DNA of 64,000 nt, taken from assembly GCA_029975055.1 (NCBI GenBank), contig JARKPU010000074.1:248001-312000 (forward strand), given 5' to 3'. The notes beneath the pieces were generated by a model. That model did no database searches. It worked only from the letters and a program-made list of their open reading frames with translations, and was not told the origin of the DNA. Shown piece by piece: positions 48,131-58,653 of the stretch. Position 1 is the stretch's first letter. Every line of letters begins with the position of its first letter. Both the position numbers and the translations under genes were made by a program. This stretch comes from Anaerolinea sp. Its GTDB lineage: Bacteria; Chloroflexota; Anaerolineae; Anaerolineales; Anaerolineaceae.

Positions 48131-50631
48131 AAGCCTCCCTTGAGTGTCAAGCTGAGCTGGCCGTTTTCGGGGAAGTTGCGGTCGTTATCCAGCCGGGCCA
48201 CTTCCAACGCGCCAAGCTCGATGACGCCGTTTTGCAGTTCCTGGTTGGCGGTTTTGCCCCAGCGTTGAAAGCGCAGCGCCTCCACCGTCTCCACACCGTC
48301 CACCTGCAGCGCGGCGGTGATAAGGCGGCTCAGGTACACCGGCTGCCCAAAGGTGAAGGCATCGGGGTGGAAGAAGCCGCGCCTGCCGCCGGGAAGGCTG
48401 CGGCTGCCGAGCGCATCGAGCAGCGCACGCTTGACATCCGCCTGGAAGTACCCCCGCTTGACGCACACGACCAGCGCCACATCCAGCGGCACATAGCTGG
48501 GGCCGTTCACTTCCAGGTCGTGCCCGGCCAGGCGGAACGGCTCGAGGAAGTCCAGCAGCCCGGCGCGGAAGTCTTCATCTACGGCGCGCCCGCCGGCGCG
48601 GTCAACCGTCACGTAAACGGTGTGCCACGAGCCGTTCCAGCGCAGGGTGGCCTGGGCACGCTGCACATCCGGGTACCTGCCGGCCGCGGCGGCGTAATCC
48701 TCGGCGGTGACGGCGCGCTCCTGCCGCCGGAAAGCCTGCGGAGCGTACTGGCGCACTTCCTCCATGCTTTCAGGGTCGCGCCCGCCCTGCGCCGGAAGGG
48801 GGTTGCGCAGCGAGCGGATGCCATTCAGCGAGGTGAGCACGTGGAGGATCGTCTCGCGGCCCACGTTGCCCGCCAGGCCGTTGCCGACGCGGTAAACAGC
48901 CTGCAAGGCGCCCAGGTCGGCGGGCCGGCGGCCGAAGACGCCGTCGCCAAAGCGCAGGCGCGCCTCACCGCTGCTCTCCACCTCCACGACAAACGCCCTG
49001 GAGAAGCGGTCGCTCGCCAGCAAATCGCGCCTGGGCTGCCAGCGCGGGCCGCCTTCGTTGAGGGTGATGGCGGGCAGGGCGTCTCCGGGCTGCCAGGAGA
49101 AGGCGCCCGCGGCCGGGGCGGAGGGGTCGAAGGGGGCTGTTTCGCCGTCAGGAAGGCGCACGCGCCCCTGCTGGGTGAGCGGCCCAAGCTTGAGGGTCGG
49201 GCGCAGCGCGTCGCCAAATGCCGGCGGCTCGAGCACCTCAGGCAATTCGCCGAGCGCGGGGTGCGGCATGGTGCGCCCGTGGTCGGCCAGGGCAACGTTC
49301 CCGCGCGCCACGGCCATATCCGCCACCGGCTGGCCGTCGATCTCCGCCGCCAGGCACAGGTCGAAGGGCAGCGCATCTGCGGCGGCCCATTCGATCTCCA
49401 CAACCGCCTGGCCGGTGAGCGGGTCGGTGCGCAGCGGGCCGTGGTTGCGCACGGGCAGGCCCCCGCCGCCTGTGTCCAGGCTGGCCGAAGGCTCGGCGCG
49501 CGTGATGCGCACGGCATGCCGGTGAGCAGGGTCGGCGTCCGGCTCCAGCCCGGAAGCCGGGCCGAGCACCTCTTCGAGAATGAGCACGTCGCCCGCCATG
49601 AGCAGCAGGCGGCTGGCGGGGTCGTCCTTCAGCCAGGCGCGCGTGGCCCCGGCAGGCAGGCAGGCGTTCGTCTCGCCCCAGGTGTAGAAGCGCAGCTCGT
49701 TGTGCGCGGCGTAGAGCATCAGGTCGTGCATCGTCTCGAAGGGCTGCGCGCCCAAATTGAGCGCCGCCGAGAGGTTGGCAGGGTCGAAGACTCCGCCCGG
49801 TCCGTCGGCTCCGGCCAGCAGGAGCGTGCCGGGGGTCGATTCCCCCGGTCCGGGCAGGATTTTGCCGTCGGCGGCGGAAGTCACCTCGAAGACGACCCAG
49901 GCGCGGGCGTTGCAGCCATCGTGCATGGAATAATCGAGCAACCGGGCATGCCTGCGCAGTGAAGTGCGCTGGCGGGCCGTGCCCAGGTAGGCTTCGGTGG
50001 CCACCGCGTCTTGATAGTAGCTGAGCTGGTCGCCCGCGTAGGCCAGCAGCTCCACCAGCGCCACCATCTGGTCGGCGGGGCTGCGCTCGCTCTGCGCCGG
50101 GGCCGCGGCGCTCAGCCGGTCGAGCATCAGGCGGCGAAACGAGGCGTAATCCCTGGCGAGGTAATCGACCGGCGGCGAGGGAAGTGCTGCGGGCGGCCCG
50201 GCAGGCGGTTCCTCGCAATCGAAGCCTGAGGGGCAATCTACCTTGAAGGAAAAATCCACCTGCGAGAGCAGCGGGTCGAAGCCGTCCGGCGGCGATTCGC
50301 TGCCGGCCTCGCGCACCAGCCGCAGCGTGTAGGTGGAAAAATCGCCCGGCTGGCTGGCAACGACGGTGAGCACCTTGCCCGCGGCGTGCAGCGAAACGGC
50401 CTTGATGCCCGTGATGCGCACCCCGCCGGCGATCTCCACATTCCCCGGCCCGAAGCCGGTGGGGTGGCCGCCGCCGTCCGCGGGGATATCCTGGAAGAAG
50501 GTGACGCGCAGGGTTTGCTGGTCGGGGTCAACCTCAAGGAAATCGATGGCAAAAGGCACGGGCAGGCCCTGCTGGATGCGGTTGCGCATCAGCGTGCGGC
50601 GGCCTTCGTTGGTGGTGGGGTAAGCGCTCAT
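48127..50631 (-). CDS. Putative baseplate assembly protein, gpJ/gp6-like (copy 2)
   Basis: 834 aa from the ATG at 50631; the longer frame to 50769 overlaps the gp25 gene. It has the same family blocks as copy 1: Q-L-S-Y-Y-Q-D-A-V-A-T-E-A-Y-L-G-T-A, A-R-L-R-F-G-D-G-V-F-G-R-R-P-A, and the C-terminal gpJ-type V-P-L-D-V-A-L-V-V-C-V-K-R-G-Y. The N-terminal ~150 residues differ. Two successive gpJ-like subunits occur in several phage-like CIS and may form a heterodimeric wedge. It is 5 nt after the gp25 gene. Confidence 0.87.
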   Translation of the reverse strand: MSAYPTTNEGRRTLMRNRIQQGLPVPFAIDFLEVDPDQQTLRVTFFQDIPADGGGHPTGFGPGNVEIAGGVRITGIKAVSLHAAGKVLTVVASQPGDFSTYTLRLVREAGSESPPDGFDPLLSQVDFSFKVDCPSGFDCEEPPAGPPAALPSPPVDYLARDYASFRRLMLDRLSAAAPAQSERSPADQMVALVELLAYAGDQLSYYQDAVATEAYLGTARQRTSLRRHARLLDYSMHDGCNARAWVVFEVTSAADGKILPGPGESTPGTLLLAGADGPGGVFDPANLSAALNLGAQPFETMHDLMLYAAHNELRFYTWGETNACLPAGATRAWLKDDPASRLLLMAGDVLILEEVLGPASGLEPDADPAHRHAVRITRAEPSASLDTGGGGLPVRNHGPLRTDPLTGQAVVEIEWAAADALPFDLCLAAEIDGQPVADMAVARGNVALADHGRTMPHPALGELPEVLEPPAFGDALRPTLKLGPLTQQGRVRLPDGETAPFDPSAPAAGAFSWQPGDALPAITLNEGGPRWQPRRDLLASDRFSRAFVVEVESSGEARLRFGDGVFGRRPADLGALQAVYRVGNGLAGNVGRETILHVLTSLNGIRSLRNPLPAQGGRDPESMEEVRQYAPQAFRRQERAVTAEDYAAAAGRYPDVQRAQATLRWNGSWHTVYVTVDRAGGRAVDEDFRAGLLDFLEPFRLAGHDLEVNGPSYVPLDVALVVCVKRGYFQADVKRALLDALGSRSLPGGRRGFFHPDAFTFGQPVYLSRLITAALQVDGVETVEALRFQRWGKTANQELQNGVIELGALEVARLDNDRNFPENGQLSLTLKGGL

Positions 50632-50636
50632 GCGGT

Positions 50637-50993
50637 TTACACTTCCCTGCTGAACTCTGCCACCTGGCGTTCCTGGCTGCGCCGGATGACATACTGCACC
50701 GACACGCGCAGCGATGCATCTTCGCTCTCCACCTGCACCCCCTCCACCAGGATGACATCGCCCAGCCACTGTTGCAGCGCCCCCTGGACGAGCATCTGCG
50801 TGGCGGCGGCCAGTTCGGGGCTGTTGGGCGCAAAGACCAGCTGCAGCAGGCCCGAACCGAAGGTGGGGCGCATCACCCGCTCTCCGGGCGAGGTGAAGAG
50901 CACCTGCTCGATCATGTTGCGAATGTGCTGCTCATCGGTGGCGAGGGCGGTGCGCCCCAGACTGCTGGCATGGAATGGATAATCTGCGTTCAT
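50637..50993 (-). CDS. gp25/GPW-like baseplate protein
   Basis: 118 aa from the ATG at 50993, which overlaps the PAAR stop by one base (TGATG). It shows the classic gp25 pattern: H-I-R-N-M-I-E-Q-V-L-F-T-S-P-G-E-R-V-M-R-P-T-F-G-S-G followed by L-V-F-A-P-N-S and a C-terminal beta hairpin. In T4, Afp and Pvc this protein joins the wedge to the first sheath ring. Length is normal for the family. Confidence 0.92.
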   Translation of the reverse strand: MNADYPFHASSLGRTALATDEQHIRNMIEQVLFTSPGERVMRPTFGSGLLQLVFAPNSPELAAATQMLVQGALQQWLGDVILVEGVQVESEDASLRVSVQYVIRRSQERQVAEFSREV

Positions 50994-51322
50994 CAGGTTC
51001 CCTGTACGCGCATTTGAGTGACGATCACGCTGGCCGGGCCGGGCGCGGGGCTGCCCACGCACAGGCTGGCGCTGGTGTTGAGGATGACCGGCGCGCCCAG
51101 CACCTGCACGCGCGCGGCCGGGGCCAGCCACTGCACCGTCAGGCAGGGCTGCGGCGTGCCGCCGGGGGTGGTCATGGGGCAGCCCGCCACCAGGTGGCTA
51201 CCTGCCAGGGTGACCACCGGCTGGCCGCTCACCAGCACGCGCGTGTTGGGCGTGATCTCTTGCACCTGCCCGCCGTGAGGGCAAATGGCACTCGCGCCGA
51301 CGTGATAGAGCATTCCCGGCAT
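50993..51322 (-). CDS. PAAR-like spike tip protein
   Basis: 109 aa. C-P-H-G-G and C-P-M-T-T-P-G-G with a further Cys and H26-type residues suggest a small zinc-stabilised cone. Glycine-rich turns and short strands (V-V-T-L-A-G-S-H-L-V-A) fit a PAAR or PAAR-like tip that sharpens the spike (Afp10/Pvc10). It lies directly downstream of the gp5-like spike gene, as expected for a tip. A P-A-A-R tetrapeptide occurs at the A-P-A-A-R-V position, though this may be chance. Confidence 0.75.
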   Translation of the reverse strand: MPGMLYHVGASAICPHGGQVQEITPNTRVLVSGQPVVTLAGSHLVAGCPMTTPGGTPQPCLTVQWLAPAARVQVLGAPVILNTSASLCVGSPAPGPASVIVTQMRVQGT

Positions 51323-51335
51323 GGCAGGTTCCTCC

Positions 51336-51851
51336 TCAGGTCACCGTGAGAGCGCCAAGGTTCAGGTTCACCACCGGGCCGTTCATCGTCACCGATGCTC
51401 CCTGCCCGTTTTGGATGGTGATGCCCGTCTGGTTCACCATGATGGTCGCCCCGCTGTTGAGCTTGATCAGCAATCCCCCGGCCGGGCCGGGCGTGTCGCT
51501 GATCAGCAGGGTGTTCTGCGAGGTGGTCTGGAGGACGAACCCCGAAAGGCCGGGGAGAATCGTCTGCGCCAGGGCGGGCACTTCGGCGGCGCTGCCCCAA
51601 AACCCGCCCGTCCAGATGGGATAATCCGGGTCGCCCTGCTCGAACTCCACCCACACGCCCGCGCCCACCGGCGGGACGGTGTAGAAGCCCATCTGCGGCC
51701 CGGCCACCGGCACGCAGGGCATGGCCCAGGAAGATATCGACACCCCGCCGACATCCGGCACCATCACCTGCACGCGCCCGATGCGCAGCGGGTCGATGTT
51801 GTTGATCACGCTGCCGCGGTATTTACCGTAGAATTTTCTCGTTTCGCTCAT
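51336..51851 (-). CDS. gp5/gpV-like spike protein (OB fold and short beta-helix)
   Basis: 171 aa. Residues ~8-100 are the OB-fold of phage baseplate V/VgrG proteins: G-K-Y-R-G-S-V-I-N-N-I-D-P-L-R-I-G-R-V-Q-V-M-V-P and V-G-A-G-V-W-V-E-F-E-Q-G-D-P-D-Y-P-I-W-T-G. Residues ~120-171 form a short beta-helix of T-I-M-V-N-Q-T-G-I-T-I-Q-N-type repeats ending at the membrane-piercing tip. In Afp8/Pvc8 this domain is fused to gp27; here it is a separate gene starting 1 nt after the gp27-like stop. Confidence 0.9.
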   Translation of the reverse strand: MSETRKFYGKYRGSVINNIDPLRIGRVQVMVPDVGGVSISSWAMPCVPVAGPQMGFYTVPPVGAGVWVEFEQGDPDYPIWTGGFWGSAAEVPALAQTILPGLSGFVLQTTSQNTLLISDTPGPAGGLLIKLNSGATIMVNQTGITIQNGQGASVTMNGPVVNLNLGALTVT

Positions 51852-51852
51852 C

Positions 51853-52974
51853 TTATACGCTCGCTACCGTGGATACCAAACCGTTGCGGGTGAGGGTGAA
51901 GCGCTGCTTGAAGGACCCGCGCTCGAGGGTGTGGGTGACGCTCTTGACGTAATACAGCCCGTCGAAGAGCGTGCCCGCGCCGCGCAGACCCACCAAACCG
52001 CGCGAACGCAGCACGTGCCCGTAGCGCACCACATCCAGGCTGCCCGTGGCCGAAACGGCCTCGCTCATCCGCGAGCGGCGCGCCAGCCCAAAGAGCAGCG
52101 CCTGCACGGGGTTGGCCTTGGCCAGCCCGGTGATGGGCGTGACGCGCTTGGGGATGGGCGGCACCAGCCCGAGCGGCGGATTGATCAGGCTCACATCCGG
52201 CACCGGGATGGGGATGGGCACTTTGGTAAAGCTGTTTTGGATATACACCACGGGCAGTTCGGCCTGGCGATCGTCATAGGCAAAGTTGATCGACTCGACG
52301 TTGGTCTGCACATCGGCGTTCACATGGAGGGCAGGCTGGGCCGGGCCAACCTTGATATCCGGCCCCCAATAGGCGTGGCTGACGCCCGGCAGCGGCCCCG
52401 GCTCGACGTAAAACACATAGCCCGCCTGCTCGGCCAGCTCGTTGATATAGGCCAGGTCGGTGCCGTTGTGCCGCGGAATGCGCTCGAGCGGGTTGGGCAC
52501 GTCCAGAAAGGCCGTTGGGATGACCATCGGGACGATGCCAAAGACGGCATACTTGCCCAGGATGGCCAGCACGCGCAGCTCGGGGGGCATGGCGGGGTAG
52601 GGCAGGCCCGAAAAATCAACGAAGTTCATCACCCTTGAGAGGTCTTCTCCGGTGACGGTGAGGGTGGCTTTGCCATCGCCTCCGCCCGGGTTGAGCTGGT
52701 GATGGGTCATCACCCCGTCCATCAGCACTTCGGTCACGCCGTTCAGCGTCACCGCAATGATCACCCGCACCAGCGGCACCGGCGAGCCGCCCGAAAGCAA
52801 AAAGAGCGCCGCGATGGGTGAATCGCGCTCGAGCTTGAAGGTGAGTTGAAACCCGCTTGGCTGCCCGGCGGCCGAGGTGACCTCCACCTTATCGAGCGCG
52901 TCGAGCACATCCTTGCCGACCGGGATAGGCACGGCAGGGCCGATCATCAGGCTGAGGTTCACGCCGTCAAGCAT
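51853..52974 (-). CDS. gp27/gpD-like spike hub protein
   Basis: 373 aa with the late-control-D layout: a first beta domain (V-T-S-A-A-G-Q-P-S-G-F-Q-L-T-F-K-L), a G-V-M-T-H-H-Q-L-N-P-G-G-G-D-G-K-A-T-L-T-V-T-G-E-D-L segment, and an L-A-E-Q-A-G-Y-V-F-Y-V-E-P-G-P segment typical of the hub. It forms the trimeric hub between the tube and the gp5 spike. The LysM gene upstream overlaps its start by 8 nt. Confidence 0.87.
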   Translation of the reverse strand: MLDGVNLSLMIGPAVPIPVGKDVLDALDKVEVTSAAGQPSGFQLTFKLERDSPIAALFLLSGGSPVPLVRVIIAVTLNGVTEVLMDGVMTHHQLNPGGGDGKATLTVTGEDLSRVMNFVDFSGLPYPAMPPELRVLAILGKYAVFGIVPMVIPTAFLDVPNPLERIPRHNGTDLAYINELAEQAGYVFYVEPGPLPGVSHAYWGPDIKVGPAQPALHVNADVQTNVESINFAYDDRQAELPVVYIQNSFTKVPIPIPVPDVSLINPPLGLVPPIPKRVTPITGLAKANPVQALLFGLARRSRMSEAVSATGSLDVVRYGHVLRSRGLVGLRGAGTLFDGLYYVKSVTHTLERGSFKQRFTLTRNGLVSTVASV

Positions 52975-53326
52975 CCTGGCTCCCGTTCATGCCTTCCGGC
53001 AGGGCAATGCGCAGGCGCTCGCCGGGGCGGCCCTCGGCCTCGAGCGGGTGAAGCACGTTGTTGGCGTCGAGGATGCGCCAGGCCAGCTCGGGGTCGCCCA
53101 GGTACTGCGCCGCGAGGTTGTCGATGCGGTCGCCCTCGCGCAGGGTGTGCTCCACCAGGGTGGGCAGCCGGTCGGCCTGCGGCAGAAAGCGCCGCTTCAG
53201 GTAGGGCAGCTTGCGCCCGTCGGGCTGTTCGAGCAGGCCGCGCTCCACCAGGTGATAGCGGCTGTTGGGCGGGAAGAGGTTTGTGTCGCCCAGCAGCTTG
53301 AGCAGAGCTTCGAGGGGGTCGCTCAT
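52967..53326 (-). CDS. LysM-domain CIS protein, gp53/Afp7-tail-like
   Basis: 119 aa from the ATG at 53326. Residues ~65-115 are a LysM-type domain: R-E-G-D-R-I-D-N-L-A-A-Q-Y-L-G-D-P-E-L-A-W-R-I-L-D-A-N-N. The N-terminal part has R-Y-H-L-V-E-R-G-L-L and P-Y-L-K-R-R-F-L-P. In Afp7/Pvc7 a tube-like domain is followed by such a LysM region; here the LysM part is its own gene, overlapping the tube-like gene by 4 nt (ATGA) and the hub gene by 8 nt. It likely binds the hub or wedge rather than peptidoglycan. Confidence 0.85.
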   Translation of the reverse strand: MSDPLEALLKLLGDTNLFPPNSRYHLVERGLLEQPDGRKLPYLKRRFLPQADRLPTLVEHTLREGDRIDNLAAQYLGDPELAWRILDANNVLHPLEAEGRPGERLRIALPEGMNGSQDA

Positions 53327-53967
53327 GGAATGCCTCCAATCCCGAGCATGTCGAAATTGCCGCTTTCGAGCATGCGGGCCAATTCTTCCTTCTTTTGCTG
53401 GTACACCATATAGAGCGTGCCGCCTTTGTGGCCAAAGCCCAGGTCTGAGACGGTGAGCACGCGCATCTCGATGCGCACCCTGGCGCGGATGGGGTTGAGC
53501 TGCGTGTCGAAGGCCTCTTCGACGATGTTCAGGCCCGTCAGGCGCACCGGGATAATGCGGTTCTTGCTCCACACAAAGAGCACCAGGGCGGCCTGCAAGG
53601 GGATGATGTTCAGCACGCCGCGCTGGGCCAGGCGCTCGTTCTCGATCAACTGCCCGCTCGAAGGGTAGAGGATCTCTTCCAGCGCCGAGAGGATGGGCAA
53701 AACCGTCAGCCCGGGGCCGCCGGAAAAGCGGGAGGGCTGCTCGAGGCGGTCGGATGCATCCACCTCGGCCTCCAGTTGAATGGTCTCCACCGGCGGGCCC
53801 TTATAGCGCACAGCCGAGTTTTCGGCGGCGGCCTGCGGCGAGAGCGAGCGGCTGAGGCTGTCGGGGTTATATTGCAGGATGATGATGCGCCGCACGGCCG
53901 AGGTGGCCGGGTCGATCAGCACCAGGCCGCCTTTGATCAATCGGGGAGAGAGCGGAGAAGTTGCCAT
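53323..53967 (-). CDS. Afp7-like CIS tube adaptor protein
   Basis: 214 aa matching the tube-initiator N-terminal domain of Afp7/Pvc7: I-I-I-L-Q-Y-N-P-D-S-L-S-R-S-L, G-P-P-V-E-T-I-Q-L-E-A-E-V-D-A, and V-R-I-E-M-R-V-L-T-V-S-D-L near the end. It would bridge the hub and the first tube ring. The LysM domain usually fused to it is the next gene. The last ~35 residues are charged and helical (Q-Q-K-K-E-E-L-A-R-M). Confidence 0.87.
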   Translation of the reverse strand: MATSPLSPRLIKGGLVLIDPATSAVRRIIILQYNPDSLSRSLSPQAAAENSAVRYKGPPVETIQLEAEVDASDRLEQPSRFSGGPGLTVLPILSALEEILYPSSGQLIENERLAQRGVLNIIPLQAALVLFVWSKNRIIPVRLTGLNIVEEAFDTQLNPIRARVRIEMRVLTVSDLGFGHKGGTLYMVYQQKKEELARMLESGNFDMLGIGGIP

Positions 53968-53968
53968 G

Positions 53969-55573
53969 TCAGTTGGTCATTTCTGCGTCGCCGCTGATGT
54001 TCCACACCACGCCGAGGATATTGCCTGTGGACGGGTCAACGTTCACGCCGGCCATGTCGGTGCCGTTATCCACAAACGCCTCGGCGGTGCGCGAGCGGGC
54101 CTCATCCACCAGCTTGTGCGAGGCCATCCCGTTGGCGATCTCCGTCCACCAGGTCTGGATCAGGTTGGCAAAATCCTCGGCCGTGCCGGGCGAATAGACC
54201 TTGCTTTCGGATTTCCGCTGCGGGTCGAGGGCGCGCATCATCTTGCGATAGTTGCCGCGGTGCGAGTGATCGGCATGCCGGTACTCGTGCGACTGCGTGC
54301 CGGAAAGGATGGCAGCCCCGTTGAGCAGCGGGAAGGGGTCCCAGCTGCCGCGCTGGGTGATGGCAGGTGCGGGGAGGGGGTCGGTGGCCGAGAGGTGCAG
54401 CGCGGCGCGGATGTGCGGGTCGGCGGCAGCCGAGATGGTGATGTTCGAGTCGCGCGCGTTCGTGTCTAGGCTCCATTCGGCATCCGGCACGGTGTAGGTG
54501 TTCCCGCCCTGCGCGTAACGGATGGTGATGAAACGCTGACGCTTGTAAAAAGCTTCCCACTGCGGCACAGAAAAATCGCGCGTGTTGCCGCCGGTGATCG
54601 AGAAGGTCACCGCCGGGTCGCTGACGCGCACGCGCGCGCCCGTGGGCGGAACGAGGAAGAGCAGCCCCGCTGCCTGGTGGAAGCGGCGGAAGGCGCTGGC
54701 GGGGTTGGTCAGGTCGGGGTGAATGCGCGGCTGCGAAATATAGCTGCCCGCCGTCAGGCTGGCGGCGAAAGTGAAGTCCTTGTTGGGGCCCGAGGCAATG
54801 GCGCTGGCGGTCACGCGCGGCAGGGTGGTGCCATCCACCTGGTGCACGCCCAGCTGCGAGAAGATGCGCGGCGGCGAGGGCTGCCCGCTGAAAGGCGCTT
54901 CGGCGCGCTCGGTGATGGACGATTCCCACGGCGTCCCCGTCCGGTCGTTCACGGTGATGGCCTGCCTCAGGTGCTGTTCGGCGCCCTGCGTTGCTCCCTG
55001 GTCGATGCGGTACGTCAGGTCGAGTGTGCCCGAAACGGCCATCACCCCCGACCAGCTGCTGTTGAAGTTTGGGTCGCCGGCGGGCCGGTTCACCACATCC
55101 GAGCCTGCCGTGTAGCTCCAGCCGACCACCGTCAGCGTGGAGCCCGCCGAGGGGGTGAAGTTGATCGTAGCGGTGAGCGTGGTGCCGCGCACCAGCGTCG
55201 TCGCGGGCGCAAAGGTGAGCGTGGGGGCCGCCGGAGGCTGCTGCTGAGGGGTCTGCGCAGGCACGGCCCCGCCGCCTTCGCCTTCCACCGGCGTAGCGGC
55301 GGGGGGCACCTCGGTCGGCACGGGCTGAGGCACCGGGCTGCTGCCGGTCTCTTCCATGGTGACGGCAGGCGTCGGGCCGGTTTGCGGCACGATGGCAACG
55401 TCGCCCGCCTCGCCCGCCGAGCGCCCCTCGGGGCTGCGCGGCAGGATGCGCACCTGCCGGAAGGCATGCACCGGCGGAGCAGACTCATGCGCGGCCCGTT
55501 CGGGCGGCAGCGCCATGGCGCGCCGGGGGCTTTCCGGTTCAGAGCGGGTGAGCAGGGCGTTTTTTGGGCTCAT
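53969..55573 (-). CDS. HExxH-containing CIS-linked protein, candidate cargo or effector
   Basis: 534 aa from the ATG at 55573, which overlaps the stop of the protease gene (ATGA). The N-terminal ~115 residues are Pro/Ala-rich and disordered, including H-A-F-R-Q-V-R-I-L-P-R, which loosely recalls the entry region of DUF4157-type CIS cargo. A beta-sandwich follows at ~118-200. Residues ~230-400 are unassigned. H-E-Y-R-H at 429-433 fits the zincin motif, with Glu491 and Glu498 as possible third ligands. There is no signal peptide. Its place inside the structural operon suggests a loaded effector or a baseplate enzyme. I recognise no named family. Confidence 0.72.
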   Translation of the reverse strand: MSPKNALLTRSEPESPRRAMALPPERAAHESAPPVHAFRQVRILPRSPEGRSAGEAGDVAIVPQTGPTPAVTMEETGSSPVPQPVPTEVPPAATPVEGEGGGAVPAQTPQQQPPAAPTLTFAPATTLVRGTTLTATINFTPSAGSTLTVVGWSYTAGSDVVNRPAGDPNFNSSWSGVMAVSGTLDLTYRIDQGATQGAEQHLRQAITVNDRTGTPWESSITERAEAPFSGQPSPPRIFSQLGVHQVDGTTLPRVTASAIASGPNKDFTFAASLTAGSYISQPRIHPDLTNPASAFRRFHQAAGLLFLVPPTGARVRVSDPAVTFSITGGNTRDFSVPQWEAFYKRQRFITIRYAQGGNTYTVPDAEWSLDTNARDSNITISAAADPHIRAALHLSATDPLPAPAITQRGSWDPFPLLNGAAILSGTQSHEYRHADHSHRGNYRKMMRALDPQRKSESKVYSPGTAEDFANLIQTWWTEIANGMASHKLVDEARSRTAEAFVDNGTDMAGVNVDPSTGNILGVVWNISGDAEMTN

Positions 55574-56427
55574 TGGAACAGCGCCGATGAGACAAACCCG
55601 GCATCCACCATCGACCAAAAGTCCGCCGCCAGCCCGGCCTCGATGTAATCATAAGGCAGCCAGCCGTAGCCGCCCTCGCCCCACTCGGCGCCCCACGAAT
55701 TGCGGATGAGCAGCGCGCCCTTCGACTTGCCGATCTTCTTCTGGTCGTCAAAGCCCACCGTGAGGACGGCATGCCCCCCCAGCAGGCTGTCGCCCTCGTG
55801 CGGGAAGGGAATCTCACCCTTGCCGTCGCCGGCAGGCGGCATGGAGGTGTACACCGAGAAGCCGAACATGGTCGGCAGCCCGGCCATCAGGTACCGCCTC
55901 GTTTGGAGGAGCACATCCTTAGGCTTCGAGCCGGGCGGGTCGAGGCGGTAGTAGCGGATGGCCTTGTAGTTGGAAGCAAACGCATAACAGAACGGCGGGG
56001 GCTCGTTCTCGAAATCGGCAATTTTATACTGCCAGTAGCGTTCGGGGGGCACGCCGAAGAGCACCAGCGCGCGCATGGTGGAGCGCAGGTAAGCCCCCGT
56101 GTCGCCCGTCCACTCGAGCAGGTTGCGCGTCACCTTATACAGGAAGAGGCGCGAGGCATCCAGGTACTCGCCCTTGGTGCGCTTCTGGTAATATTCCACC
56201 ATGCCGATGGCCGCATGCGCGGTGCAAGCGCCCAGGCTGCCCTGGTTTTCCACCGGCGAGCACCACTGGCGCAGGTCCACTTTCCCCACCCCGCGCGCAG
56301 CCATTGCTTTGCCGAGCGGCTCGGAATGCTCGAGGATATCCTGCACTTCCTTGTGCTCGGGGGTGTAATCGCGGTAGTCCGGCAGGTCGCGCTGCCAGCC
56401 CAGGCCGTTGACGTGAACATCAATCAT
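55570..56427 (-). CDS. Papain-family (C1) cysteine peptidase encoded inside the CIS operon
   Basis: 285 aa. The full papain set is present: oxyanion Gln62 and nucleophile Cys68 in N-Q-G-S-L-G-A-C-T-A, His219 in G-G-H-A-V-L-T-V-G-F, and Asn243 in I-R-N-S-W-G. There is no signal peptide and only a ~45-residue N-terminal lead instead of a long inhibitory pro-region, so activity would need other control. The gene overlaps the 98-aa gene by 8 nt and the HExxH gene by 4 nt. It may process CIS parts or cargo, or be an effector itself. C1 peptidases are not part of the Afp/Pvc core. Confidence 0.9.
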   Translation of the reverse strand: MIDVHVNGLGWQRDLPDYRDYTPEHKEVQDILEHSEPLGKAMAARGVGKVDLRQWCSPVENQGSLGACTAHAAIGMVEYYQKRTKGEYLDASRLFLYKVTRNLLEWTGDTGAYLRSTMRALVLFGVPPERYWQYKIADFENEPPPFCYAFASNYKAIRYYRLDPPGSKPKDVLLQTRRYLMAGLPTMFGFSVYTSMPPAGDGKGEIPFPHEGDSLLGGHAVLTVGFDDQKKIGKSKGALLIRNSWGAEWGEGGYGWLPYDYIEAGLAADFWSMVDAGFVSSALFQ

Positions 56428-56712
56428 GTTGGTTTCCTCGCAGTGCTTTGACGATGGAATGAAACAGCGACCGGGCGATCTGCGCGCCGATCGAGGCGGG
56501 AGCCGCCCCGCGCGCAAGCTTGAGGCTGCCCCCATCCAGGCGCGGCAGGTCCAGGCGGCCATCCTGGGCGGGCGGCAGGCCTTCGGTTTCGATCAGGCGC
56601 GCCAGCTCGCTCTGAAAGGCCGCGGTGATGCGGTAGCGGTCGGCAGGGTCGAAGCCGTCGAGCGAGAGGCTCTCGATTTCCACTTCGACCGGTGTGCGTC
56701 CGTCTGAGGTGA

Positions 56713-56716
<4 letters not shown>
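56420..56716 (-). CDS. Small CIS-operon protein (98 aa), unknown
   Basis: The front reads V-E-V-E-I-E-S-L-S-L-D-G-F-D-P-A-D-R-Y-R-I, a beta strand and an amphipathic helix; the rest is helical with A-R-S-L-F-H-S-I-V-K-A-L-R. I believe similar short proteins with a G-F-x-P-x-D-R-x-R-I motif occur next to CIS and cargo genes, but cannot confirm it here. Its position between the AAA+ ATPase and the peptidase, with overlaps on both sides, suggests an adaptor or chaperone for one of them. Confidence 0.65.
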
Positions 56717-58649
<1,933 letters not shown>

Positions 58650-58653
<4 letters not shown>

